A DNA stretch of 64,000 bases, taken from NCBI RefSeq assembly GCF_900112285.1, contig NZ_FOKZ01000013.1:62001-126000 (forward strand), given 5' to 3'. Position 1 is the stretch's first letter; the number at the start of each line of letters is the position of its first letter. Shown one piece after another: positions 24,433-33,361 of the stretch. The notes beneath the pieces are model-generated. The model searched no databases, was not told the DNA's origin, and saw nothing but the letters and a program-made list of their open reading frames with translations. The position numbers and the translations under genes were made by a program. The stretch comes from Polaromonas sp. OV174. Its GTDB lineage: Bacteria; Pseudomonadota; Gammaproteobacteria; Burkholderiales; Burkholderiaceae_C.

Positions 24433-25059
24433 ATGGAACCGATTCAGCATGCCACGGTGTATATCGTCGACGACGATGCCAGCGTGCGCGATGCGCTGGC
24501 CTGGCTGCTGCGCACGCGGCGTCTGCTCAGCGAGAGCTTTGACAGTGCCGAGGCCTTTGATGCCCGGGTATCCCAGGGCTTTGAAGTTCAGTCGCCGTCC
24601 TGCGTGCTGCTGGACGTGCGCATGGCGGGCCTGAGCGGCCTGGCCATGTTTGAAAAACTGATTGCTTACGGCTTGCTGCCCACCCTGCCGGTGATTTTCC
24701 TGACCGGCCATGCCGACGTGCCCACCGCCGTGGACAGCGTCAAGCGGGGGGCGTTTGATTTTTTTGAAAAACCTTTTTCCGACAATGCCCTGGTGGACCG
24801 GATAGAGCAGGCGCTCAAGCATTCCGCCGCGGCCCTGGCCCTGCGCAGCCAGACCATCAGCTTGCGCGCCCAGCTCGATGGCCTGACCGAGCGCGAGAGC
24901 GATGTGATGCGGCTGGTGGTGGGCGGCCTGCCTAACAAGCTGGTGGCCGATCAGCTCGACATCAGCGTGCGCACGGTAGAGGTTCACCGGGCCAGGGTTT
25001 TTGACAAAATGGGGGTCAAGTCGGCGGTGGAATTGGCGAATTTGCTACGAAATTTGTAG
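24433..25059 (+). CDS. FixJ-type response regulator (receiver plus LuxR HTH)
   Basis: This 208-residue regulator has a receiver domain (D61 in LLDVRM, Thr in FLTGHAD, Lys in FFEKPF) and a LuxR-type HTH (LTERESDVMRLVVGGLPNKLVA). It is the partner of the kinase 10 bp upstream and probably an activator. I chose the ATG at 24433 (MEPIQHATVYIVDDD); earlier in-frame starts lie inside the kinase. The last codons and the 3' flank (25040-25075) resemble a degraded family-B repeat. Confidence 0.92.
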   Translation: MEPIQHATVYIVDDDASVRDALAWLLRTRRLLSESFDSAEAFDARVSQGFEVQSPSCVLLDVRMAGLSGLAMFEKLIAYGLLPTLPVIFLTGHADVPTAVDSVKRGAFDFFEKPFSDNALVDRIEQALKHSAAALALRSQTISLRAQLDGLTERESDVMRLVVGGLPNKLVADQLDISVRTVEVHRARVFDKMGVKSAVELANLLRNL

Positions 25060-25079
25060 CGATTAAGTGCTGGTAAGGA

Positions 25080-25220
25080 CTATTTACGGTCCGGTCCGGA
25101 TTCCGCATCCGGTGCTTCTTCCTTGATCTCGCCATTTTTTCGGCCCGAAAACATCGTCCACCACACAATGAACACCATCAGCAGCAAGGCCCCGAGGGCT
25201 TCGAGTAAAAGTAGGGTCAT
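25080..25220 (-). CDS. Small single-span membrane protein, unknown function
   Basis: This 46-residue protein has a hydrophobic helix at about residues 2-23 (LLLLEALGALLLMVFIVWW) and a charged, acidic tail. An AAGGAA ribosome site lies in good position before the ATG at 25220. The start sits back to back with the mltA start region. I do not recognise a family. A strong ribosome site and a clean helix support a real gene. Confidence 0.6.
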   Translation of the reverse strand: MTLLLLEALGALLLMVFIVWWTMFSGRKNGEIKEEAPDAESGPDRK

Positions 25221-25251
25221 GACATTTCCTTGGAATACAAATGGGGTCTCG

Positions 25252-26379
25252 GTGCGATTGCTGCCAATTATCGCCATGGTTGCACTGCTGGCGTCCTGCG
25301 CCAGCACGCCGCTGCCGCCGTCCCAGCCGGTGCCTGAGCCTGTGGCCGCCAGCCGCCCCGCAGACAGCGGGGCGCTGCCGGCGCCCAAGGTGCAGGGAAA
25401 AAGCCGCTGGGTGGCGGTGTACTGGAACGAGTTGCCGGGCTTTGCCGACGATGCGCTGTTTGAGGCCTGGAACGCCTGGATCAAGAGCTGCGAGCGCCCG
25501 GGCCCGGTGTTTGCGCCGCTGTGCAGCGAGGTCAGGCGCCTGAGTATTGCCACCGTCGACGAGCAGCGCGCCTGGATGGTGGCCAGGCTGCAGCCCTACC
25601 GCGTCGAGAGCCTGCAGGGTGAGGCGCAAGGCTTGCTGACCAGCTATTACGAACCGGTGCTCAAGGCGAGCCGGCAGACTGGCGCGGGTTATGCCGTGCC
25701 TCTTTATCGCGCACCGGCCACGCTGGGCAGCCGCAAGCCCTGGTTCTCGCGCCAGGAAATCGACACCTTGCCCGAGGCCAGGGCGGCCCTGCAGGGGCGG
25801 GAAATCGCCTGGCTGGCCGACCCCATCGATGCGCTGATGCTGCACATCCAGGGCTCGGGCCGGCTCAGCATCAGCGAGCCCGACGGCGCGCAGCGCACGG
25901 TGCGCGTCGCCTTTGCCGGCTCCAACGATCAGCCTTACCGCAGCGTGAACCAGTGGCTGCTGTCGCAGGGCGTGAGCAAAATCAATCCCTGGCCGGATGC
26001 CACCAAGGCCTGGGTGCAACAAAACCCGGAGCGCGTGCAGCAGCTGCTGTGGAGCAATCCGCGCTACATCTTTTTCCGCGAGGAGGCGCTCAGCGAATTT
26101 GACGCCGCCTTTGGCCCCAAGGGCGCGCAGGGCGTGGCGCTGACGCCGGGCCGCTCCATCGCGGTCGATCCGGCCAGCATTCCCTACGGCACGCCGGTCT
26201 GGCTGGCCTCGCAAGGCGGCGCCGCCAGTCTGCAAAAACTGGTGCTGGCGCAAGACACCGGCAGCGCCATTGTTGGCGCCGTGCGGGCGGACTACTTTGC
26301 CGGCACCGGGGCCGAGGCCGGTGTGCTGGCGGCGCGCGTCAACCAGCCACTGCGGCTCTGGGTCTTGTGGCCCAAATAG
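25252..26379 (+). CDS. mltA: Membrane-bound lytic murein transglycosylase A (lipoprotein)
   Basis: MltA cleaves the MurNAc-GlcNAc bond of peptidoglycan to give 1,6-anhydro ends at the outer membrane's inner face. The N-terminus has a lipoprotein signal with lipobox LASC. The MltA domain (LTSYYEPVLKASR, MLHIQGSGRL) and the C-terminal 3D domain (SIPYGTPVW, AQDTGSAIVGAVRADYF with its Asp residues) are clear. I favour the GTG at 25252 (VRLLPIIAMVALLASC); the ATG at 25219 in the same frame is the alternative and would overlap the small gene's start. Confidence 0.93.
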   Translation: MRLLPIIAMVALLASCASTPLPPSQPVPEPVAASRPADSGALPAPKVQGKSRWVAVYWNELPGFADDALFEAWNAWIKSCERPGPVFAPLCSEVRRLSIATVDEQRAWMVARLQPYRVESLQGEAQGLLTSYYEPVLKASRQTGAGYAVPLYRAPATLGSRKPWFSRQEIDTLPEARAALQGREIAWLADPIDALMLHIQGSGRLSISEPDGAQRTVRVAFAGSNDQPYRSVNQWLLSQGVSKINPWPDATKAWVQQNPERVQQLLWSNPRYIFFREEALSEFDAAFGPKGAQGVALTPGRSIAVDPASIPYGTPVWLASQGGAASLQKLVLAQDTGSAIVGAVRADYFAGTGAEAGVLAARVNQPLRLWVLWPK

Positions 26380-26396
26380 GCCCTGGCCCAGTCAGA

Positions 26397-26436
26397 CTGA
26401 TGGCATGACACGGGCAAGTGTCACGCCATCAGGGTT
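26397..26436 (+). terminator. Strong hairpin after mltA
   Basis: CTGATGGC pairs with GCCATCAG and TGACAC with GTGTCA, with a single A/C mismatch between the two stems and a 6-nt loop. Only scattered T follow (GGTTGTTACTT). It probably ends or stabilises the mltA mRNA and may also serve the convergent Lrp gene. Confidence 0.5.
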
Positions 26437-26444
26437 GTTACTTA

Positions 26445-26499
26445 CTATCAAATAAATAGCTGGTTGTGCCCGTTGCTATTGGGCTAGGGCCTCATTTCC
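26445..26499 (+). repeat. Dispersed repeat, family B (intergenic copy)
   Basis: ATCAAATAAATAGCTG, a GTTGC spacer, ATTGGGCTAGGGCCTC and TTTCC follow the same order as the copy at 44061-44118. It lies between the mltA hairpin and the end of the Lrp gene. Confidence 0.7.
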
Positions 26500-26515
26500 C
26501 TTAAATACTCAGGCT

Positions 26516-27004
26516 TCACCCGGCTTCACCCGGCTTCAGGTGGTTCAGCGGCAGCGCGCTGCTGACCTTCACTTCGCCCAGCGAAAAGCTGGTGTGCAAA
26601 TCCTTCACGTTGGGCAGGTTGATCAGCACGTCGCGCGCGAACTGGCTGAAGCTGTTGAGGTCGCGGCTGACCGCCTGCAGCTCAAAGGTCCCGGTGCCGC
26701 TGATGTAGTGGCAGCTCACGACTTCGGGGAGCTCCCGTATCGCTTCTTCGAGGGCCTTCAGCAGTTTGCCGCTGTTCTGGGCGGCGTCCAGTCGCACAAA
26801 GGCCAGCACGCCCAGGCCGATCTTGTGACGGTTGATTTCGGCGTGGTAGCCGGTGATGAAACCGGCTTCTTCCAGCGCCCGCACGCGCCGCCAACAAGGC
26901 GCGGCCGACAGGCCCACGCGTGAGGCCAGCTCGGTGTTGGTCAAGCGCGCCTCTTGCTGCAAGTGATTCAGGATGGCAATGTCAAACTTGTCTAATGTTT
27001 CCAT
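26516..27004 (-). CDS. Lrp/AsnC-family regulator
   Basis: This 162-residue protein has an N-terminal winged HTH (LDKFDIAILNHLQQEARLT, then LASRVGLSAAPCWRRVRALE) and a C-terminal RAM ligand domain. It lies divergent from the indolepyruvate oxidoreductase, so it probably controls aromatic amino-acid breakdown. A TTGCAGCAA dyad at 27015-27023 sits 11 bp before its start. I start at 27004 (METLDKFD). The C-terminal codons contain three direct copies of a 10-bp unit (CGGCTTCACC, 26511-26537), which makes the tail variable. Confidence 0.92.
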   Translation of the reverse strand: METLDKFDIAILNHLQQEARLTNTELASRVGLSAAPCWRRVRALEEAGFITGYHAEINRHKIGLGVLAFVRLDAAQNSGKLLKALEEAIRELPEVVSCHYISGTGTFELQAVSRDLNSFSQFARDVLINLPNVKDLHTSFSLGEVKVSSALPLNHLKPGEAG

Positions 27005-27014
27005 AAATCCTATT

Positions 27015-27023
27015 TTGCAGCAA
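27015..27023. promoter_or_regulatory. Short dyad between Lrp gene and indolepyruvate oxidoreductase gene
   Basis: TTGC-A-GCAA is a perfect short palindrome in the 185-bp divergent region, adjacent to the regulator's start codon. Lrp-type regulators often bind such cores in flanking A/T-rich DNA. Confidence 0.35.
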
Positions 27024-27189
27024 GAATCTTTCTCTGTCGGTCTTGAATGGGGCAAAAAAAGCAAAGACATATCAGAGGCTCAGGCATACACTTTGCCTGC
27101 AGTTGGTGGCCCGACCCTAGGCGGGTTTTGCTGTCCCTGCGCCACTCGCCCACAAGACGGGTATTACAACAATCTGGAGACCGACAACC

Positions 27190-30100
27190 ATGAACGCACC
27201 CTTGCCCGAGCACATCCGAAAAGCGCTGGAAACCGTCACGCTGGATGACAAATATGCCCTTGACCACGGCCGTGCTTTCATGAGCGGTGTGCAGGCGCTG
27301 GTGCGTCTGCCCATGCTGCAGCGCACGCGCGACGCCATCGCCGGCCTGAACACCGCCGGCTTCATCAGTGGTTACCGCGGCTCGCCGCTGGGCGGCTATG
27401 ACCAGGCGCTGACGGCGGCCAAGAAACATCTGGCGGCGCAAAACATCGTCTTTCAGCCAGGCGTCAACGAGGAGCTGGGCGCCACCGCCGTCTGGGGCAG
27501 CCAGCAGCTCGATTTGTACCCGCAAAGCAATAAGTTCGATGGCGTGTTCGGTATCTGGTATGGCAAGGGCCCGGGTGTGGATCGCTGCTCCGACGTCTTC
27601 AAGCATGCCAACATGGCAGGCACCGCCAAGCATGGCGGCGTGATCGCCATTGCCGGCGACGACCACATCAGCAAGAGCAGCACCGCTCCGCACCAGAGCG
27701 ACCATATTTTCAAGGCTTGCGGCCTGCCGGTGTTCTTCCCGTCCAGCGTGCAGGAAATTCTCGACATGGGCTTGCACGCCTTCGCCATGAGCCGCTTTTC
27801 GGGCGTCTGGTCGGGCATGAAAACGATTCAGGAAGTGGTGGAGTCGTCCAGCTCCGTCTCGGTCGATCCGGATCGCGTGAAGATCATCATTCCTGAAGAT
27901 TTTCAGATGCCGCCGGGCGGCCTGCATATCCGCTGGCCCGATGCGCCGCTGGAGCAGGAAGCGCGCCTGATGGACTACAAGTGGTATGCCGCGCTGGCCT
28001 ATATCCGGGCCAACAAGCTTAATTACAACGTGATTGAAGGCCCGAAAGATCGCTTCGGCATCATTGCCAGCGGCAAGGCCTTCAACGACACGCGCCAGGC
28101 GCTGACCGATCTGGGGCTGGACGAGGACACTTGCCATCAGTTGGGCATACGCCTGCACAAGGTCAATGTGGTGTGGCCGCTGGAAGCCAGCATCACGCGC
28201 GACTTTGCCCTGGGCCTGCAGGAAATCCTGGTGGTCGAGGAAAAACGCCAGGTCATCGAATACCAGCTCAAGGAAGAGCTTTACAACTGGCGCGCCGATG
28301 TGCGTCCCAATGTGCTGGGCAAGTTTGACGAGCCCGAGGGCGATGCCTCGGGCGGCGAATGGGGCCGCTCCAACCCCAGCGATAACTGGCTGCTGCGCGC
28401 CAAGGCCGACCTGACGCCGGCCATCATCGCCAAGGCCATCGCCAAGCGCCTGACCAAGTTGGGCGTGCCCGCCGACATCATCGCGCGCATGGACACGCGG
28501 CTGGCGATCATTGAGGCGCGCGAGCGCGCCATGGCGGCCATCGAGCTTGACACCGGGGAGCGCGCTCCCTGGTTTTGCAGCGGCTGCCCGCACAACACCA
28601 GCACCCGCGTGCCCGAAGGCTCGCGCGCCGTGGCCGGCATAGGTTGCCACTACATGGCAACCTGGATGGACCGCAGCACCTCTACCTTCACCCAGATGGG
28701 CGGCGAGGGCGTGCCCTGGGTCGGCCAGGCCGCTTTTACCAATGACCAGCACATCTTCGCCAATCTGGGCGACGGCACTTACTTTCATAGCGGCCTGCTG
28801 GCGATTCGCCAGAGCATTGCCGCCGGCGTCAACATCACCTACAAGATTCTCTACAACGACGCGGTCGCCATGACCGGCGGCCAGCAGGTCGGCGAGCGGC
28901 CTGAGGGCCACTCGGTGCCGCAGATCGCCAACAGCCTGCACGCCGAGGGCGTGGTCAAAATGGTGGTGGTGACGGATGAACCAGAGAAATACCGGGCCGG
29001 CGCCGCGCCAGCGCCGGCCCGGGCGGGCGCCACCGTTCACCCCGAGCTGGTGATGGGCTTGCCGCCAGGCGTCAGCGTCTATCACCGCGACGAGCTCGAT
29101 CGCCTACAGCGCGAGTTCCGGGAACTCAAGGGCACCAGCATCATCATTTACGACCAGACTTGCGCCACCGAAAAGCGCCGTCGCCGCAAGCGCGGCACCA
29201 TGGTCGACCCGGCCAAGCGCGTGGTCATCAATGAGCTGGTGTGCGAGGGCTGCGGCGACTGTTCGGTGCAGTCCAACTGCCTGTCGGTGGAGCCGCTGGA
29301 AACCGAGTTTGGCCGCAAACGCCAGATCAACCAGAACAGCTGCAACAAGGACTACTCCTGCGTCAAGGGCTTTTGCCCGAGCTTTGTCACGGTCGAGGGT
29401 GGCCAGCTCAAGAAGCCCAAAAAGGAGAAAAAGGGCGGCCTGGGCGCTTTGCCCCCGATTCCCGAGCCGGTGCTGCCGGTCGCTGAAAGTGCCTGGGGCA
29501 TCGTGGTCGGCGGCGTGGGCGGAACCGGCGTCATCACCATAGGCCAGTTGCTGGGCATGGCCGCCCATCTTGAGGGCAAGGGCGTGGTGACGCAGGATGC
29601 CGGCGGTCTGGCGCAAAAAGGCGGTGCCACCTGGAGCCATATCCAGATTGCCAACCGGCCCGAGGCGATTTACACCACCAAGGTGGATACCGCCAAGGCG
29701 GATCTGGTCATTGGCTGCGACCCTATCGTGACGGCCAGCCCTTACACGCTGGCCACCATGCAGCCGGGCCGCACCTTTGTGGCGATGAATTCGCATGGGG
29801 CGCCAACGGCAGCGTTCGTCACCAACCCCGGCTGGCAGTTTCCGGGTGGCAACTGCGAAAGCGCCGTGCGCTCGGCGGTGGGCGCCGGGGGCATGGCGAG
29901 TTTTGACGCCGAGCAGGTGGCGGTGCAGCTGATTGGCGATTCGATTTACACCAACCCGCTGATGCTGGGCTTTGCCTGGCAAAAAGGCCGGGTGCCGCTG
30001 TCGCATGCGGCGCTCATACGCGCCATCGAGCTCAACGGCGTGCAGGTTGAGAACAACAAGGCGGCGTTTGAATGGGGTCGTCGCTGCGCTCACGACCTGA

Positions 30101-30810
30101 TCGCGGTGCAGGCGCTGTTCAAGGCAGCGCAGGTGATCGAGTTCGTCAAGCGGCCGGCGCTGACGGACATGCTGGCCAAGCGGGTGGATTTCCTGACGGC
30201 CTACCAGAACGCGGCCTATGCGCAGACTTATCAGGCGTTTGTGGAGAAGGTGCGCGCGGCGGAAGCGCCACTGGGCAAGAGCGCGCTGACCGAGGCCGTC
30301 ACCCGCTATCTCTTCAAGCTCATGGCCTACAAGGACGAGTACGAAGTGGCGCGGCTGCACACGGATAGCGGCTTTTTGAACAAGGTCAACACCATGTTTG
30401 AGGGCGACTTCAAGCTCAATTACCACTTGGCGCCGCCGCTGATCGCCGCCAAAAACGACAAGGGTGAATTGCAGAAGAAGCAGTTTGGCCCCTGGATGCT
30501 GACGGCTTTCAGGCTGCTGACCCGCCTCAAGGGCTTGCGCGGCACGCCGCTGGACGTGTTTGGCCGCACCGAGGAGCGCCAGATGGAGCGCGCGCTGATC
30601 GCCGAATACAAAGCCAGCCTGGAGGAGGTGCTGGCCGGTCTGAGCGCCGAGAACCATGCCACCGCCGTTGAAATCGCCCGGATTCCCGAGCTGATCAAAG
30701 GCTATGGCCATGTCAAGGCGCGCCATCTGGAGACGGCCCGGCCGCAGTGGGCGGCGCTGATGCAGTCCTTTCGCCAGCCTGCAGCGCTTTCCCGGCAGCA
30801 AGCCGCATAA
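27190..30810 (+). CDS. Indolepyruvate ferredoxin oxidoreductase, fused alpha-beta type
   Basis: This 1206-residue thiamine-diphosphate/iron-sulfur enzyme oxidatively decarboxylates arylpyruvates from aromatic amino acids to acyl-CoA, with ferredoxin as acceptor. The IorA-like part (about 1-700) has SGYRGSPLGGYD at the start, GDGTYFHSG for ThDP binding and cysteine clusters (CEGCGDC and later CNKDYSCVKGFCP) for iron-sulfur centres. The IorB-like gamma domain follows (GGVGGTGVITIGQLL, about residue 775 on). A domain of about 180 residues close to DUF6537 ends it. Its divergent Lrp regulator is the usual neighbour. Confidence 0.92.
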   Translation: MNAPLPEHIRKALETVTLDDKYALDHGRAFMSGVQALVRLPMLQRTRDAIAGLNTAGFISGYRGSPLGGYDQALTAAKKHLAAQNIVFQPGVNEELGATAVWGSQQLDLYPQSNKFDGVFGIWYGKGPGVDRCSDVFKHANMAGTAKHGGVIAIAGDDHISKSSTAPHQSDHIFKACGLPVFFPSSVQEILDMGLHAFAMSRFSGVWSGMKTIQEVVESSSSVSVDPDRVKIIIPEDFQMPPGGLHIRWPDAPLEQEARLMDYKWYAALAYIRANKLNYNVIEGPKDRFGIIASGKAFNDTRQALTDLGLDEDTCHQLGIRLHKVNVVWPLEASITRDFALGLQEILVVEEKRQVIEYQLKEELYNWRADVRPNVLGKFDEPEGDASGGEWGRSNPSDNWLLRAKADLTPAIIAKAIAKRLTKLGVPADIIARMDTRLAIIEARERAMAAIELDTGERAPWFCSGCPHNTSTRVPEGSRAVAGIGCHYMATWMDRSTSTFTQMGGEGVPWVGQAAFTNDQHIFANLGDGTYFHSGLLAIRQSIAAGVNITYKILYNDAVAMTGGQQVGERPEGHSVPQIANSLHAEGVVKMVVVTDEPEKYRAGAAPAPARAGATVHPELVMGLPPGVSVYHRDELDRLQREFRELKGTSIIIYDQTCATEKRRRRKRGTMVDPAKRVVINELVCEGCGDCSVQSNCLSVEPLETEFGRKRQINQNSCNKDYSCVKGFCPSFVTVEGGQLKKPKKEKKGGLGALPPIPEPVLPVAESAWGIVVGGVGGTGVITIGQLLGMAAHLEGKGVVTQDAGGLAQKGGATWSHIQIANRPEAIYTTKVDTAKADLVIGCDPIVTASPYTLATMQPGRTFVAMNSHGAPTAAFVTNPGWQFPGGNCESAVRSAVGAGGMASFDAEQVAVQLIGDSIYTNPLMLGFAWQKGRVPLSHAALIRAIELNGVQVENNKAAFEWGRRCAHDLIAVQALFKAAQVIEFVKRPALTDMLAKRVDFLTAYQNAAYAQTYQAFVEKVRAAEAPLGKSALTEAVTRYLFKLMAYKDEYEVARLHTDSGFLNKVNTMFEGDFKLNYHLAPPLIAAKNDKGELQKKQFGPWMLTAFRLLTRLKGLRGTPLDVFGRTEERQMERALIAEYKASLEEVLAGLSAENHATAVEIARIPELIKGYGHVKARHLETARPQWAALMQSFRQPAALSRQQAA

Positions 30811-31032
30811 GCCCTGAAAGCTGCAGGGGCTTGCTGGGGCACCGTGGCGCAAGCCGCTATGGTGTCCGCGGACGCACGGCAAGTTGGCCGGTGCTCGCCC
30901 GGCTTGAAAATAGCCGGGTGAGCGCCAGCTTCCGCTATGCTGCCCGACGCATACAATCATCAAGTCTGCGCCCTGGCTACCTAAGAGCCGGAGCGCTTAT
31001 CAGTATTCCTTTAAATCATTGTGGAGTTAGCC

Positions 31033-31374
31033 GTGTTCATTTCTTCTGCCTTTGCCCAAACTGCTCCCGCCGCTGCCGCAGGTGGCGACATGATGTCTTC
31101 CCTGACCGGCATGCTGCCATTGGTGCTGATGTTTGTGGTGCTGTATTTCGTGATGATCCGGCCGCAAATGAAGAAGCAAAAAGAGCACCGCGCCATGATC
31201 GAAGCGCTGGCCAAAGGCGATGAGGTGGCTACTGCGGGTGGTCTGCTGGGCAAGGTGACCAAGCTGGGTGACGCATATCTGACGCTTGAACTCGCGCCCG
31301 GCGTTGAAGTGCAATTGCAGCGTAGCGCTATCGTCCAGGTCTTGCCCAAGGGCGCCATCAATAGCGCCAAATAA
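31033..31374 (+). CDS. yajC: Preprotein translocase accessory protein YajC
   Basis: YajC binds SecDF in the inner membrane. It has 113 residues with one membrane helix (MLPLVLMFVVLYFVMIRPQMKKQKEH). I chose the GTG at 31033 (VFISSAFAQ, the usual N-terminus) because a GGAG ribosome site lies just upstream; the earlier GTG at 31021 overlaps that site. It leads the yajC-secD-secF operon. The 222-bp gap before it contains a TACAAT element near 30952-30957 but no clear -35. Confidence 0.95.
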   Translation: MFISSAFAQTAPAAAAGGDMMSSLTGMLPLVLMFVVLYFVMIRPQMKKQKEHRAMIEALAKGDEVATAGGLLGKVTKLGDAYLTLELAPGVEVQLQRSAIVQVLPKGAINSAK

Positions 31375-31448
31375 GGCCGCAAGGTGTTGTGGGGTCGCTT
31401 GAGCCGGCCCAAGTCATTGTCCATACGTCCACCAGGAACAGCCCTCTC

Positions 31449-33323
31449 ATGAATCGTTATCCGGTCTGGAAGTACGCCCTTATGGTGGTCGTGCTATTAG
31501 TCGCCATCCTGTATACCTTGCCTAATTTTTTTGGCGAGGCGCCGGCGGTACAAATCTCCAGTGCTAAAGCCATCGTCAAGGTGGATAGCACCACTAGCGC
31601 CAAGGTGGAGCAGGCACTCAAGGATGCCGGAATTACGGCCGATGCCATTGCCCTGGAGGGCAGTTCGGTCAAGGTGCGTTTTGGCGATACCGATACCCAG
31701 CTCAAGGCCAAGGACGCGATTCAGAAGGCGCTGACGCCCGACGCGACCGATCCGGCTTATGTGGTTGCCCTGAACCTGTTGTCGCGTTCACCCGCCTGGC
31801 TCACTTCGCTGCATGCTTTCCCGATGTATCTGGGACTGGACTTGCGCGGTGGCGTGCACTTCATGCTGCAAGTGGACATGCAGGCGGCGCTCACCAAACG
31901 GGCGGAATCCCTGGCGGGTGACATTCGCACGTCCTTGCGCGAGAAAAATATCCGACACGGTGGCATCACGCGCAACGGACAGGCGATAGAGATCAAATTG
32001 CGCGACTCGGCGACCCTGGCATCGACCAAGGCGCTGATTCAGGACCAGTTCGTTGATCTCCAGATGGTTGAGGCTGCTGTGGGCACCGAGTACAGCCTGA
32101 CCGCCACCATCAAGCCTGAGGCCGCGCGCCGAATCCAGGACCAGGCGCTCAAGCAGAACATGGTGACCCTGCATAACCGGATCAACGAGCTGGGCGTGGC
32201 CGAGCCGGTGATTCAACAGCAGGGCATAGACCGTATCGTGGTGCAGTTGCCCGGCGTGCAGGATACCGCCAAGGCCAAGGATATTCTTGGCCGCACCGCT
32301 ACGCTGGAGATGCGTCTGGTGGACGACAGCGCTGAAGCCAAAGCTGCGGAAAACAATACCGGTCCGGTACCCTTTGGAGCGGAGCGCTTTTTCGAGCGCA
32401 ATGGCCAGGCCGTGATTGTCAAGAAGCAGGTGATTCTGACCGGCGAAAATCTCACCGATGCACAGCCAGGCTTTGACTCGCAGAACCAGCAACCCAAGGT
32501 CGACCTGACGGTGGACGCCAAGGGTGGCCGCATCATGCGCGACACCAGCCGTGAAAACATCAAGAAGCGCATGGCGATCTTGCTGTTTGAAAAAGGCAAG
32601 GGCGAAGTGCTGACGGCTCCGGTGATCCAGAGCGAACTGGGCAACCGGTTTCAGATTTCAGGCTCCATGAGCGTGAATGAGGCCAGCGACCTGGCCCTGC
32701 TGCTGCGTGCTGGTTCGCTGGCCGCACCTATGGAAATCATAGAAGAGCGCACCATTGGCCCGACGCTGGGAGCCGACAATATTTCCAAGGGCTTTCACAG
32801 TGTGTCCTGGGGCTTTGTCGTGATTGTCGCGTTCATGGCGGTCTATTACATGCTGTTTGGCCTGTTCTCTGGCCTGGCGCTGGCCGTCAACCTGCTGCTG
32901 TTGGTGGCCGTGCTGTCCATGCTGCAGGCGACCTTGACGCTGCCTGGTATGGCGGCCATGGCGCTGGCACTGGGTATGGCGATTGACTCCAATGTGCTGA
33001 TCAACGAGCGGGTGCGCGAGGAGTTGCGCAGTGGCGCTTCGCCGCAGGCGGCGATTCATGCCGGCTACGAGCGGGCCTGGGCAACGATTCTGGACTCCAA
33101 TATTTCGACGCTGATTGTCGGCCTGGCCCTGCTGGCCTTTGGCTCCGGCCCGGTGCGCGGTTTTGCCGTGGTGCATTGCATAGGCATTATGACCAGCATG
33201 TTCTCGGCGGTATTTTTCTCGCGTGGCCTGGTTAATCTCTGGTACGGCCGTCAGAAAAAGCTCAAGACGATTTCCATCGGCACCGTGTGGCGTCCCGACG
33301 CGTCCGGCGCCGTTGCCAAATAA
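31449..33323 (+). CDS. secD: Protein translocase subunit SecD
   Basis: SecD works with SecF, using the proton gradient to help pull secreted proteins through SecYEG. Of 624 residues, the first helix is at WKYALMVVVLLVAILYTLPNFF. The signature LGLDLRGGVHFMLQVD opens the large periplasmic domain, and five helices follow with AMAIDSNVLINERVRE (proton-relay Asp). The start at 31449 (MNRYPVWKYA) is standard; the upstream frame is not conserved. Confidence 0.97.
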   Translation: MNRYPVWKYALMVVVLLVAILYTLPNFFGEAPAVQISSAKAIVKVDSTTSAKVEQALKDAGITADAIALEGSSVKVRFGDTDTQLKAKDAIQKALTPDATDPAYVVALNLLSRSPAWLTSLHAFPMYLGLDLRGGVHFMLQVDMQAALTKRAESLAGDIRTSLREKNIRHGGITRNGQAIEIKLRDSATLASTKALIQDQFVDLQMVEAAVGTEYSLTATIKPEAARRIQDQALKQNMVTLHNRINELGVAEPVIQQQGIDRIVVQLPGVQDTAKAKDILGRTATLEMRLVDDSAEAKAAENNTGPVPFGAERFFERNGQAVIVKKQVILTGENLTDAQPGFDSQNQQPKVDLTVDAKGGRIMRDTSRENIKKRMAILLFEKGKGEVLTAPVIQSELGNRFQISGSMSVNEASDLALLLRAGSLAAPMEIIEERTIGPTLGADNISKGFHSVSWGFVVIVAFMAVYYMLFGLFSGLALAVNLLLLVAVLSMLQATLTLPGMAAMALALGMAIDSNVLINERVREELRSGASPQAAIHAGYERAWATILDSNISTLIVGLALLAFGSGPVRGFAVVHCIGIMTSMFSAVFFSRGLVNLWYGRQKKLKTISIGTVWRPDASGAVAK

Positions 33324-33361
33324 AGTCAGCTCTTTTTCCTGAATTGCCCCAAGGACCCCAG

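Noticed and set aside
30811..30830. Hairpin after the indolepyruvate oxidoreductase gene as a terminator
   Set aside because: Short imperfect stem and no T-run.
30951..30957. TACAAT as a yajC promoter
   Set aside because: No -35 hexamer at an acceptable distance; mentioned only under yajC.
27010..30963. Two long open frames antisense to the indolepyruvate oxidoreductase
   Set aside because: They mirror codon bias of the real gene and contain no recognisable motif.
31330..31374. End of yajC as a further family-B copy
   Set aside because: A few short words match (TAGCGC, AATAGC) but the order and spacing do not; YajC here is of normal length.
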